A program made the position numbers and the translations under genes. Positions 1 to 8,166 of a stretch of DNA of 64,000 nucleotides are shown here, piece after piece. Position 1 is the stretch's first letter. Every line of letters begins with the position of its first letter. Source of the stretch: Gemmatimonadota bacterium (GTDB lineage: Bacteria > Gemmatimonadota > Gemmatimonadetes > Longimicrobiales > Gaopeijiaceae); assembly GCA_022825135.1 (NCBI GenBank), contig JAJDYN010000005.1:1-64000 (forward strand), written 5' to 3'. A model generated the notes under the pieces. It was not told where the DNA came from. It saw nothing but the letters and a program-made list of their open reading frames with translations, and did not search any database.

Positions 1-1
1 C

Positions 2-139
2 GGCCAGCTCGTGCACGCGATCACCACCTACATCGACGACCGCAACCGCGTCCCGAAACCCTTCGTCTGGACCGCCACCGTCCAGGACATACTCGCAAAG
101 GTCAACCGTGCTAACACCGCTTTTGCGGCACTACACTAG
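2..139 (+). CDS. IS630-family transposase, C-terminal fragment (5' end outside window)
   Basis: The open frame enters from the left edge and stops at TAG 137-139, giving the last 45 residues. They read as the usual IS630/Tc1-type tail: a Y-I-D-D-R-N segment, then a K-P-F-V-W-T-A motif followed by V-Q-D-I-L-A-K-V. In this family the tail follows the DDE catalytic core, which would lie outside the window. I cannot delimit the terminal inverted repeat between 140 and 211. The neighbour is an AbiE toxin-antitoxin pair, a common companion of mobile DNA. The family call rests on a short segment, and whether the complete element is intact is unknown. Confidence 0.7.
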   Translation, partial: GQLVHAITTYIDDRNRVPKPFVWTATVQDILAKVNRANTAFAALH

Positions 140-211
140 GACGTCGCGTGTGGTCCCGTCCAACGCATGGCGGAAGCCGGAGGTGTCGCAGTGTGAATCG
201 GGCGGCAGAAT

Positions 212-1216
212 CTAGGGTGCGGAAGTGTGTTCGGAGGCACGAGGCGGCAGCAGTCCCTTGTGGCGTCGGACGTTGAGAGCCTTCCACTGCAGAAGCGGTT
301 GGTTGCCTATGCGCTCCTGAAGGGACGCGTCACGGGTGAGCAATCTCGCATCGACTTCGCCCTTGTCCAACAGCAGGTCCAGGAACTTGCGCTCCCTGTC
401 CGCAAGTGGCAGTACGGCGGATAGCGCTCTCTTGCAATCCTCGACGAGTCCCCGGGCGTAATCGGTTGTCACGGCGTGCCCGGACGGTCCCGGTGCCCGA
501 AGCATGGGACGCAGTTGTCTCGTCAACTCCCGTTCTTCGAAGTCGATATCTTCAACCGAGACGGTCCGCCAGTCCTTGCGGTTCATCGCTCCATAGACGA
601 CGAACGCGAGGCGGAGCTGGTCACTCTGGAGATCATCCAGACCGAGAATCTGACTGCAATCAAAGAGATCCCTCGACTGCCTTCGCGACAGCAGCGCGGC
701 AAGCTTGCCCGCCGCGAGCTCGTGGAGGTCCACCAGAGGGATTCGCCTGGCACAATAGTGACCGATCGGGTGGGAATCTGCATGCTGTACATCCCAGAGC
801 GGCTGCCTGTACATGTAGTTGAGATCCACTTCCAGGATCGCCGGCTGGCCCGTGTAGCTCACGTACCCCAACCGCCATTTCCCGCCTGCATGTTCGTCCG
901 GGGCCCGCCGGACCGTGAACCCCTCTCGTGAGAATACCGCCTGAGCGGCTCGCTCGACGCGGGGTCTGTCCTCAAGCATGTCTTCGCGGTCCAGCGCGCC
1001 GATGTAGTTGAGATCGATGTCCACGGACAGTCTTGGATAGCAAAGCACAAACAGATTCAACGCCGTGCCGCCCTTCAGTGCCCATTTTCCACGGAGTCCC
1101 GGATGCGAATTGAGCGCGCCCAGAAGGTGCATCAACTGGAGCACCTTCTCGACTACCCGTTCGCTGAACCCCTCGGCCCGGGCAAACGGCCCCGCATCGC
1201 GCCCCGAGACCCTCAC
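212..1216 (-). CDS. abiEii: AbiEii-type nucleotidyltransferase toxin of a type IV toxin-antitoxin pair
   Basis: This is the likely toxin of an AbiE system, a nucleotidyltransferase-fold protein associated with abortive phage infection. The N-terminal third carries the family signature K-G-G-T-A-L-N-L-F followed by R-L-S-V-D-I-D-L, the glycine/serine and double-aspartate metal site of the fold. A later K-L-A-A-L-L-S-R-R-Q-S-R-D-L-F-D segment matches the conserved Lys/Arg/Asp motif of DUF1814 proteins. I place the start at GTG 1216 (334 residues), because it overlaps the TGA of the upstream antitoxin in a GTGA junction with a GGGAAGAG ribosome site. An upstream ATG at 1282 would add 22 residues lying inside the antitoxin gene. 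Translation is therefore probably coupled to the antitoxin. All recognised motifs look intact. Confidence 0.85.
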   Translation of the reverse strand: MRVSGRDAGPFARAEGFSERVVEKVLQLMHLLGALNSHPGLRGKWALKGGTALNLFVLCYPRLSVDIDLNYIGALDREDMLEDRPRVERAAQAVFSREGFTVRRAPDEHAGGKWRLGYVSYTGQPAILEVDLNYMYRQPLWDVQHADSHPIGHYCARRIPLVDLHELAAGKLAALLSRRQSRDLFDCSQILGLDDLQSDQLRLAFVVYGAMNRKDWRTVSVEDIDFEERELTRQLRPMLRAPGPSGHAVTTDYARGLVEDCKRALSAVLPLADRERKFLDLLLDKGEVDARLLTRDASLQERIGNQPLLQWKALNVRRHKGLLPPRASEHTSAP

Positions 1217-2019
1217 GGCATCTCTTCCCAGGACCGGTTCAGGACCTGCTCGGGGACCATCAGGTTCCAGTCCTTGACCCACGTGCAGTCGCGGCGACTG
1301 GCGCGCACCAGGTAGTGGGGCTGCCTGGGCCGCATTCGACGCAACACCTTGAGGTGCTTGTCCTCAACCATCAGGTCGTCCCTGTGCTGTTGCAGAAAGA
1401 ACCCCACCTTCGCGGCGGTCGTGGCGTTGTCCAGCAGACGCGCGTATTCGATGACCTGGTCCAGATCGAAGAACTCCACCGACTCAAGCGACCGCCAGAT
1501 CTCTTCCCATTCGCCGGTCAGGTCCGGGCGGTCCAGCACGTCGACCAGTGTTCTTTCGTGACTGGTCACCCGAATCTGCACGCCGGAGCGGCGCTGGCGG
1601 ATCACGCCGAACATCGCTTCCCCTTTTCGCAGCAGCGGCGGCGGTACGGGTGCTCGTCGGTACTCGTGGGACCGGAACTCCATCGGCAGCGACCGTTTCG
1701 CCGATACGTACACCACCGCCCAGTGGACCGAGTATGCGCGGCCGTGGAATTCCAGGGCTGTGTGGTAAGCCAGGACCGCGTCCTCCGTGAGCTTGGCCGC
1801 CACCAGGAAGGGATCGATGGGCGCAGTCTCCGGATTCATGCCCAGCGGGACCGTCGCATACAGGCCCCGGCGCAGGGAGACGATTCGCCCTCGCCTGCGG
1901 TAGTAGGCCAGGAGAGAGTTGCGGGTAGCGGTATTGCCGGAGCCTCGATGTGACAGGAACGCGTCCAGCTCTTCCACGGTGAACACCGCGTGCCGTGCGA
2001 AGAAGGCGTTGAGACTCAC
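1213..2019 (-). CDS. abiEi: AbiEi-type antitoxin / transcriptional regulator
   Basis: First gene of the leftward AbiE pair; 268 residues. The N-terminus is a winged-helix-like region (residues about 10-60) with a Y-Y-R-R-R-G-R-I-V-S-L-R-R-G-L-Y motif typical of AbiEi antitoxin N-terminal domains, followed by the longer C-terminal antitoxin domain. AbiEi proteins repress their own promoter and neutralise the toxin indirectly. The start is GTG 2019, preceded by GAGGT at a 6-nt spacing. The stop codon is shared with the toxin start (GTGA). A perfect palindrome lies about 30 bases upstream and is a likely binding site. Confidence 0.82.
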   Translation of the reverse strand: MSLNAFFARHAVFTVEELDAFLSHRGSGNTATRNSLLAYYRRRGRIVSLRRGLYATVPLGMNPETAPIDPFLVAAKLTEDAVLAYHTALEFHGRAYSVHWAVVYVSAKRSLPMEFRSHEYRRAPVPPPLLRKGEAMFGVIRQRRSGVQIRVTSHERTLVDVLDRPDLTGEWEEIWRSLESVEFFDLDQVIEYARLLDNATTAAKVGFFLQQHRDDLMVEDKHLKVLRRMRPRQPHYLVRASRRDCTWVKDWNLMVPEQVLNRSWEEMP

Positions 2020-2048
2020 GGGATGACCTCGTTTGACGATCGATTGAC

Positions 2049-2073
2049 ATAAGGCGTAATAATTTGGCCTTAT
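2049..2073 (-). promoter_or_regulatory. Palindromic operator-like site in the abiE promoter region
   Basis: A perfect inverted repeat ATAAGGC-N11-GCCTTAT sits 30 bases upstream of abiEi. On the gene strand a TTGACG -35-like hexamer (2089-2084) lies just upstream, which would place the palindrome over the spacer and -10 region. The AT-rich core contrasts with the surrounding GC-rich DNA. AbiEi proteins are known to autoregulate through inverted repeats in their promoters. That this is the site here is inference from position and symmetry. Confidence 0.55.
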
Positions 2074-2249
2074 CTCGTTAGAACGTCAAGCATCGCTTTG
2101 ACATCACATCAAAATACTTGCAATGACCCAGCCCATATCTTGCTGAGTTGTCAAATCAGGTTCCCGACCGGCCGAAGGCCGTTCACGATCGCGCTTTCCC
2201 GTCCTGTCCGCGCGCCATTCGCGCCTCACCCCCCCGGGGCGAAGACAGG

Positions 2250-2750
2250 CTAGGGCCCGGCTTTCCGCAGGGGTGCCAGGGCGGCGTCCTCGACCCGGAT
2301 TCGCAGGAACACGGCCAGTGTGACGAGGAGCCCCATGATTGCCGCGATGCGCCATGCCCCGAAGATCATGGGAACCGACACGACCTCGCCCACGACGAGT
2401 GCGTAGTTCGGGTGGCGCATGAAGCGGTAGGGCCCCCGCACCACCAGCGGCGCGCCGGGCACCGTGATGACGCGCACGGTCCAGTACTCGCCCAGGCTCA
2501 GCATGACCCAGGCCCGGAACGCCTGCAGCAGCAGATAGACCCCGATCCACCACAGGCTCGGGGGCGTGCCGGGATCGATGAACGCCGCCATCGCCACGAA
2601 CCAGGCAACGTACAGCGCGACGAAGAGCGGAAGGTGCCAACGCCCGACCTCTTCGCCACCCCGGGCCAGGAGCCGGGCCGAGTTGCGCCGGGAAAGCGCC
2701 ATGTAGCCCAAGTGCTGAAGGGCCACGATGAGCAGGATCAGATGGGTCAT
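2250..2750 (-). CDS. Isoprenylcysteine carboxyl methyltransferase-like membrane methyltransferase
   Basis: A 166-residue integral membrane protein with about four hydrophobic segments and the ICMT-family signature G-P-Y-R-F-M-R-H-P-N-Y near residues 107-117, which binds the methyl donor in this family. Its ATG overlaps the stop of the type III PKS gene (ATGA, 2747-2750), so the two are translationally coupled. Small ICMT-like methyltransferases paired with bacterial type III PKSs (the Bacillus bpsA-bpsB and Streptomyces srsA-srsB arrangements) O-methylate alkylpyrones or alkylresorcinols. That is the likely job here, not prenyl-cysteine methylation. Downstream, a small CGGCC-GAA-GGCCG hairpin at 2169-2181 could mark the operon end. 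Confidence 0.75.
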   Translation of the reverse strand: MTHLILLIVALQHLGYMALSRRNSARLLARGGEEVGRWHLPLFVALYVAWFVAMAAFIDPGTPPSLWWIGVYLLLQAFRAWVMLSLGEYWTVRVITVPGAPLVVRGPYRFMRHPNYALVVGEVVSVPMIFGAWRIAAIMGLLVTLAVFLRIRVEDAALAPLRKAGP

Positions 2751-3802
2751 GCCTCGATCAGCATCATCGCGGCAGTGAATCCGGGACCGAGCGAAGTGAG
2801 CAGGATGCGGCCCGTGGCGCCCGCTTGCAGGGCACGTTCCAGGACGAACAAGGCCGTGGGCGCGGACATGTTTCCGTGACGGCGAAGGATCTCCCGGGAA
2901 TGGATCAGGGCATCCGGGGGCAGATCGAGCGCCTCCTCCAGGGCGTCGAGAACCCGCGCTCCGCCGGGGTGCGCGGCGTACACGTCGATCTGGTCCAGCG
3001 AAAGGTCGGGGGACTGGAGGAAACCCTCGACCGCGCCGCGAAGGCGCCGCCGGACGATGTCCGGGATGCTGCGCGAGAACAGGACGCCGAACTCACCCGC
3101 TTCGCCGAAGTCCCAACCCATGACATCCAGGGAGCCGGGCCAGGTGTACTCGCCCCAGTCCCGGATCGCCGGCCCCCGGCCGGACGTGCTCAGCACCGCG
3201 CCCGCGGCCCCGTCTCCGAAGAGCGCGGCCGCGACGACGTTGCCCTTCGACGCGTCGTCCTTCTGGAATGTGAGCGTGCACAGTTCGACGGTGAGGAACA
3301 GGACGTTCAGTTCGGGTTCGGCCCGGCACATCGCGCCGGCACGGGCCAGCCCCAGCACTCCGCCCGCGCAGCCGAGACCGAAGATCGGCAGGCGCCGGAT
3401 GTCCGGCGGCAGGCGCAGGCGATCGATGAGCAATGCGTCCAGGGTGGGGGTCGCCAGCCCCGTGCTGGACACCACGACCAGTCCGCCCACCTCCCCCGGC
3501 TCCAGCCCGGCCTGGTCGAGACATCGTGCGGCGACCTCTTCCAGGATCGCCAGCGAACACTCGATGTAGGCGTCGTTGCGTTCGGAGAAGGTGCGCGGCT
3601 GGCGATACCAGTCCAGCGGCATGGAGATCTGTCGGGAATCGATTCCGGCGTTCGCGTACACCCGCGCCATGCGGTCGAAGTTGGCAAACGAGTGCGAAAA
3701 GAACTCGTAGCCGAGGGGCACCAGCTCTTCCTGCCGGTACGGGTGCGGCGCGTGTCCGCTGGCCAGGGAGTTGAGGCGAACGGCGTTGTCGTGTGGCGGC
3801 AT
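2747..3802 (-). CDS. Type III polyketide synthase (chalcone/stilbene synthase family)
   Basis: This is a 351-residue ketosynthase homodimer-type enzyme that would condense an acyl-CoA starter with malonyl-CoA to pyrones or resorcinols. The thiolase-fold catalytic triad is readable: Cys145 in G-L-G-C-A-G-G, His278 in A-A-H-P-G-G, and Asn311 in H-G-N-M-S-A-P-T. A C-terminal S-L-G-P-G-F segment is also typical. The start is ATG 3802; an adjacent GTG at 3805 is an alternative, and both follow a G-rich Shine-Dalgarno sequence very closely. The gene ends in an ATGA overlap with a methyltransferase and begins about 10 bases after the serine hydrolase gene, so all three probably share a transcript. 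The product class is inferred from gene context; substrate cannot be read from sequence. Confidence 0.88.
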   Translation of the reverse strand: MPPHDNAVRLNSLASGHAPHPYRQEELVPLGYEFFSHSFANFDRMARVYANAGIDSRQISMPLDWYRQPRTFSERNDAYIECSLAILEEVAARCLDQAGLEPGEVGGLVVVSSTGLATPTLDALLIDRLRLPPDIRRLPIFGLGCAGGVLGLARAGAMCRAEPELNVLFLTVELCTLTFQKDDASKGNVVAAALFGDGAAGAVLSTSGRGPAIRDWGEYTWPGSLDVMGWDFGEAGEFGVLFSRSIPDIVRRRLRGAVEGFLQSPDLSLDQIDVYAAHPGGARVLDALEEALDLPPDALIHSREILRRHGNMSAPTALFVLERALQAGATGRILLTSLGPGFTAAMMLIEA

Positions 3803-3812
3803 CACTCCCCCC

Positions 3813-4781
3813 TCACCCGCCGGGCCTCCGCAACCTCCGCTTGATCTCCGGGTCGACGCGCGTGCCGTACATGGTGATGCCGGACAGGCGCGAGAAGTAG
3901 TCGTAGGCCGCGGCCGACACCGCCTCCACGACCGCCCCGCCGTCGCCGCCGTAGTTGGACATCACCGAGATGACGTAGGGGCGGTCGGGCACATCCACGA
4001 GGCCCCAGACGGTGGAGACTCCGGTGATCCCGCCCGGCTTGAAGGCGATGGGAACGTTGCGGGGCACCGGGCTGCGGATCGGTCCCCCCTTGAAGATCTC
4101 GAGGATCTCGCGCACCCGTGCGCAGCCAGCCTCGCTCATCGGCAGATCGCAGCTCGCGATCCGCTCCATGATGAGCGCGGCGTCCCGGGGCGTGGAGAGG
4201 TTCTCGTTCCCGCGCGCGGATTCCTCCGGCTGGATCATCTTGCGCTGCAGCAGGGTGTGCTCGGCCCCGAGCGAGGCGGAGAGGGCGTTCACCTCGTCCA
4301 TTCCCATCTCGTCGATGAGCACGTTGGTCCCGGTGTTGTCCGAATACACGATCATGTAGATCGCATAGTCCTCCAGGGACAGCGACGCGCCCCCGTCGGT
4401 CAGGTGAAGCAGCACCCCGCTGCCGCCGGTGCGCACCTCGTCAGTCATGTCGATGCGGCGACGCAGCAGCCCCGCCTCCTCCTCGGCCCGGCGGAAGAGT
4501 TCCAGCAGAATGGGGATCTTGATCGCGCTCGCCTGCGGGAAAACCAGCTCGTCGTTCACCCGGAAGCGATCCCCCGAGGTGAGATCGATGATATGCACGC
4601 CCGCGATGCCCTCATAGTCATCGACGATGCCTTCCAGCTCCGCCTGCAGCTTGCCGCGCAGAAGGGCGAGATGCTCCTCCTGGGCGGAGACCGGGGTGGT
4701 GAGGGAGAGGAAGAGCGCGGAGACGGCAAGGCCGAGGGCCATGCGGCAGGTGAGGATACGGTACGGCGGAAAAGGCGTCAT
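3813..4781 (-). CDS. Exported class A beta-lactamase-related serine hydrolase
   Basis: A 322-residue protein with an N-terminal signal peptide (hydrophobic stretch ending at V-S-A-Q, about residue 34), so it is probably periplasmic. Penicillin-recognising motifs are present: S-A-I-K (S-x-x-K nucleophile), Y-S-D-N (SDN loop), an E-E-S-A-R-G-N omega-loop-like region, and F-K-P-G-G in place of KTG. The KTG change to KPG and the departure from ExxLN make true beta-lactamase activity uncertain; many such proteins are peptidases or esterases. I chose ATG 4781 because AGGAGGG lies 5 bases upstream; longer in-frame starts lack a ribosome site and would bury the signal peptide. It sits in the leftward cluster with the type III PKS. 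Confidence 0.78.
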   Translation of the reverse strand: MTPFPPYRILTCRMALGLAVSALFLSLTTPVSAQEEHLALLRGKLQAELEGIVDDYEGIAGVHIIDLTSGDRFRVNDELVFPQASAIKIPILLELFRRAEEEAGLLRRRIDMTDEVRTGGSGVLLHLTDGGASLSLEDYAIYMIVYSDNTGTNVLIDEMGMDEVNALSASLGAEHTLLQRKMIQPEESARGNENLSTPRDAALIMERIASCDLPMSEAGCARVREILEIFKGGPIRSPVPRNVPIAFKPGGITGVSTVWGLVDVPDRPYVISVMSNYGGDGGAVVEAVSAAAYDYFSRLSGITMYGTRVDPEIKRRLRRPGG

Positions 4782-4878
4782 GGTCCCTCCTGATGATGTG
4801 CTTCTTGCTGATGACGACGCGGCGGTGGCCACTCCGGGCAGCATCGGGTGACGACCAGGACCCGGCCGCACCAGCTTC

Positions 4879-6027
4879 TCAGATGCGCATCGCCGAGAAG
4901 ACCGCCCGGTGTGCGGCCACGATGCGTTCCAGCGCCTCCCGGTTGGGCTCGAGCGACCACTCGCCGCGCTCGGAGGTTCCGCCCAGCACGATTCCGTCGC
5001 TGCGCGGCTGCATGTGGATGCCGAGGCCGCCGCCGGAAACAGGGGCTCCGCCGAAGGTGCCGTAGTTCACTTCCGGCTGCGGAATCAGCACGGTGAGCTG
5101 TCCCTTGAGGGGGACCATCGTGCGGTCGCCGAACAGGTCCCGCGCGCCCAGCCCGGTGCAGTTGACCACGACGGACTCCTCCAGCTCCACCAGTTCGCCT
5201 GGCTCGGTGAATTTGCGGATGACGATGCGCCCGCCGCGGTCCACTACGTCCCGCACCAGGGCATCGAGATAGATGGAGGGTTCGATGCGCATCTGGGTGC
5301 GCTGGGTCGCGTAGCGGGTTGCAAACGGATGTTCCCCGGGCCCTAGCAGCCTCGTTCCCGTGCGCAGGTGCGCGGGAAGCAGCGGCTCGGAGTCCCCTCC
5401 CCCGCCTCCCCGCGGGCGCGGCTCGTTGTCGCTCAGCGCATAGCTGTGGATCCACGACACCCCGTATCCCCGTCCGACGAGCAGCTGCAACTGCCGGTAG
5501 GAGATCTCCGCGGCCTCGCGGAACTGCGCGTCCCAGGCGGGCGTGCGCAGGTCACCGTCGATGAGACCCGAGGTGGGGGTGAACCCCGCGAAGGACATGT
5601 TCGAGGTGGTGTTGGGGGGCACGTCCATCGTGTAGATGGTCACGTCGAAGCCGCGCCGCTGCAGTTGGCGTGCGGCGGTGAGGCCCGCGGCTCCGCAGCC
5701 GATCACGGCGGCCCGGCGGCTTTCGTGCTCCAGGGCCATCTCGGCAGCCATCGCCCCCGTGCCCCAGGAGAGCGACATCCCCGCTCCGCCGTGTCCGTAG
5801 TTGTGGATCACGGTGGACTCGTCCAGCCGCTCGGCGCGCAGCAGGAAGCCCGCCGGGCGATGAGGGCGGAGGCCCACAGTCGTGCGGATGATGCGGTCCG
5901 GGTCCACGCGCACCGGCGCGAGCCGCAACGGGGAGCGCCCCGGCGCCGATGAGCGCGCCGCGCACGCGCCCAGCCCGCTCCCGAGCAGGCCCAGGCCACC
6001 GATCTTCAGCAGCGTTCGTCGGTCCAT
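4879..6027 (-). CDS. Tat-exported FAD-dependent amine/D-amino-acid oxidase-like protein
   Basis: A DAO-family flavoprotein of 382 residues. The N-terminus M-D-R-R-T-L-L-K-I-G-G, with a following L-G-A-C, looks like a twin-arginine signal ending in a lipobox, so a membrane-anchored periplasmic flavoprotein is expected. The Rossmann dinucleotide motif A-V-I-G-C-G-A-A-G-L-T-A-A lies near residue 105. A second conserved V-N-C-T-G-L-G-A-R-D motif and a C-terminal G-G-T-S-E-R-G-E segment match D-amino-acid oxidase-type folds. A Gly-rich insert follows P-R-P-R. Start ATG 6027 is preferred over upstream in-frame codons because it begins the signal peptide. The substrate is unknown. Gaps of about 100-130 bases separate it from both neighbours. 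Confidence 0.75.
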   Translation of the reverse strand: MDRRTLLKIGGLGLLGSGLGACAARSSAPGRSPLRLAPVRVDPDRIIRTTVGLRPHRPAGFLLRAERLDESTVIHNYGHGGAGMSLSWGTGAMAAEMALEHESRRAAVIGCGAAGLTAARQLQRRGFDVTIYTMDVPPNTTSNMSFAGFTPTSGLIDGDLRTPAWDAQFREAAEISYRQLQLLVGRGYGVSWIHSYALSDNEPRPRGGGGGDSEPLLPAHLRTGTRLLGPGEHPFATRYATQRTQMRIEPSIYLDALVRDVVDRGGRIVIRKFTEPGELVELEESVVVNCTGLGARDLFGDRTMVPLKGQLTVLIPQPEVNYGTFGGAPVSGGGLGIHMQPRSDGIVLGGTSERGEWSLEPNREALERIVAAHRAVFSAMRI

Positions 6028-6158
6028 CGTCGCTCCGTCCCATTCTTCCATGGCAGGCGTCTTCGCCGAAGTCCCATCTTGGATGGCTGGCCAACGACGG
6101 GCAACTCTCCCCCGCGCCCCTCGAAGAGCGACAGCCGGTCGGGTAAGCCGGCGCGGCG

Positions 6159-6761
6159 TTACCTGGGCAGGACGAAGCTCACCGCCCGGTCCACATCGCG
6201 GATGTCCACCACCGCGCCGTCCCGGAAGTCGATCACGATGCGCCACGGCTGCGTCCCATCCTCGGCCGCGATCGGCTCCAGCCACACGCGCTCAATCCAG
6301 CGTATCCGCAGCAGGGCATCCTCCAGGGCAGCGAGCTGTAGATCGGTCTCGGGCCCCGCGCCGATGTAGTAGTTGACCGTCTCCACATCGAAGGGATGGT
6401 TGATGCGCCAGCGGTTGAGGGCCTGGTTGACCGTCACCCAGTCCTCGCCCGTGTCGATGAGGTGCTGGGCGTGGAAGCGGAGCAGCATGCCGTTGTGCTT
6501 GGGGTTCCGCGCCAGCGCCTCCTCCAGGAAGCGCTCGTACGCTTCGACATCCCCCGCGGCCAGCGACTGCATCCCCTGCAGGAGCTCGGTGTCCGCCTCG
6601 TCGGGCGTGGCCCGCACCAGCACCTCCGTGAGCGCCCGTCCCTCCTCGGTGAACCAGCCCGGAGGTTCGGAGCCGCGCGAGAGCCACCACTCGCGCCCGC
6701 CCACGAGGAGGCACAACCCGTAGATGACCAGCAGAATCCGGTACTTCTGATACCAGGGCAT
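6159..6761 (-). CDS. Membrane-anchored protein with TPR-like region, unknown function
   Basis: I do not recognise a specific family. The 200-residue product has one N-terminal membrane segment (residues about 8-22) with W-Y-Q-K-Y-R in front of it. Next comes a helical region with a pattern resembling a tetratricopeptide unit (A-Y-E-R-F-L-E-E-A-L-A-R-N-P-K-H-N), then a C-terminal beta-rich tail. It starts one base after the stop of the upstream polytopic membrane protein (6763), so the two genes are almost certainly co-translated and may act together. Confidence 0.6.
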   Translation of the reverse strand: MPWYQKYRILLVIYGLCLLVGGREWWLSRGSEPPGWFTEEGRALTEVLVRATPDEADTELLQGMQSLAAGDVEAYERFLEEALARNPKHNGMLLRFHAQHLIDTGEDWVTVNQALNRWRINHPFDVETVNYYIGAGPETDLQLAALEDALLRIRWIERVWLEPIAAEDGTQPWRIVIDFRDGAVVDIRDVDRAVSFVLPR

Positions 6762-6762
6762 C

Positions 6763-7878
6763 CTACAACCCCTTCTGAACGCTCTTGTCGCGCACCTTCC
6801 AGATGAAGGAGTCCACGTAATAGTGGGTCAGCGCGTACGCGGCGATCAGCGTCTCGGCGAAGAGGGCGTAACTCGCCGCGTAGTCGAGCCCGGCGATGTT
6901 GAAGTTCTGGATGGCCGCGTAGGGGGCGAAGTTGACCACTCCGAACCCGAACTCGTCGAGCGGCCGGTTTATCATCAGCTGCACCACGATGGCGTACGCC
7001 CCGCCGCCCAGCAGGAACCACTTCAGCTTGCCCTTTCCCGCCAGCCGGCTCCAGAAACCCGGCCTCGACATCTTCAGGTCGGCTTTGCGCCTCATGAAGA
7101 CATAGACCATCACCATGTACTGGACCCCGTGCATGATCCGGTGGGCCACGTTGTAGATGAGGATGGAGTTGGTGTGCCAGGCCGCGAAGTACCACAGGAA
7201 GTAGCTCGCCGCGATGAAGACGTACTTGACGGGGTTGATGCGCCCGCCGTTCTGGACCAGGCGCCACAGGTGCACCGTGTAGCACGCCAGGTAGATGCCC
7301 AGGGCGAGCCAGGCGACCTGCTGCAGCGTCTCGACGAAGCCCGCGGAGATGGGAATCTGCATCCGGTGCAGCTCGCGGATCCACAGGTGCCTGAACATGG
7401 GCGCCTGGATGAACATGTTCAGGTACAGCGTCCAGTGCAGCGCCAGGTCCCAGCGGCCGGTGGAGGGCGTGCCCGCGCCCGCCTTGAAGTCGTAGATGCG
7501 GCTGAAGCCGTGCTGCTGCATGATGCTGTGCTGATGGTCCCAGGCCGTGACCATGAGCAACAGGGTGATCGGCGCCCAGGTGAGCCCCGCGGCGGTGAGC
7601 CCGAAGATGACGATGGGCCCGAGAATGAGCCGGTCCTTGAAGCGCGCCCACTCCTCGGGCATGCCGTAGCTGCGCACCCAGCCCGCGTAGTGGTGCGGCA
7701 CCGTGATCCACAGGTTGACCGAGGCCACCACGACGTAGGGCAGCCACATCTGGAATCCCAGGGCGATCGCCACCGCCAGGAAGGGCAGCCCCAGGAACCA
7801 CACCAGGTCAAGGCGCGGGTTCAGGATGTAGCCGGTGCGAAAGGGGGACTCGCCTGACCGATTGCTCTGTGTGGTCAT
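6763..7878 (-). CDS. Histidine-rich polytopic membrane protein, unknown function
   Basis: A 371-residue integral membrane protein with roughly eight to ten hydrophobic segments. Histidine clusters sit at membrane borders: V-P-H-H-Y, W-D-H-Q-H-S-I-M-Q-Q-H, A-H-R-I-M-H-G, and the C-terminal H-Y-Y-V-D-S-F-I-W-K. Such patterned histidines are typical of di-iron membrane oxygenases and desaturases (for example Brp/Blh-like or fatty-acid hydroxylase-like proteins), but I cannot assign a family. Start ATG 7878 follows GCCAGG; an upstream ATG at 7950 would add 24 unlikely residues. It heads the leftward cluster that ends with the type III PKS and methyltransferase. Confidence 0.65.
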   Translation of the reverse strand: MTTQSNRSGESPFRTGYILNPRLDLVWFLGLPFLAVAIALGFQMWLPYVVVASVNLWITVPHHYAGWVRSYGMPEEWARFKDRLILGPIVIFGLTAAGLTWAPITLLLMVTAWDHQHSIMQQHGFSRIYDFKAGAGTPSTGRWDLALHWTLYLNMFIQAPMFRHLWIRELHRMQIPISAGFVETLQQVAWLALGIYLACYTVHLWRLVQNGGRINPVKYVFIAASYFLWYFAAWHTNSILIYNVAHRIMHGVQYMVMVYVFMRRKADLKMSRPGFWSRLAGKGKLKWFLLGGGAYAIVVQLMINRPLDEFGFGVVNFAPYAAIQNFNIAGLDYAASYALFAETLIAAYALTHYYVDSFIWKVRDKSVQKGL

Positions 7879-8166
7879 ACCTGGCGTGCAAGGCGGGTGA
7901 AGGGGGGCGATCTCGGCCGCGAACCATTGCCAGGCGGAGTCGCCGCTCAACTTCGCCAGCCCGCAGGACCAAGGTCAAGGCGTTTCGTGGCCTCCCCTTC
8001 CGTGGTGGATCCCGATCCTCGAATCGCCGCCGCGTGGCTCCTGGCCGGCCGCCTCCGGCACCCGATCGACCATAGATCCGATGGCGGGATGGTACGAAAT
8101 GCTCCTTCATGCGCTCCTGATGCAGGAGTCCGTCGTCTCGTTCATCCACCCATGAGGAGGTTTCCA

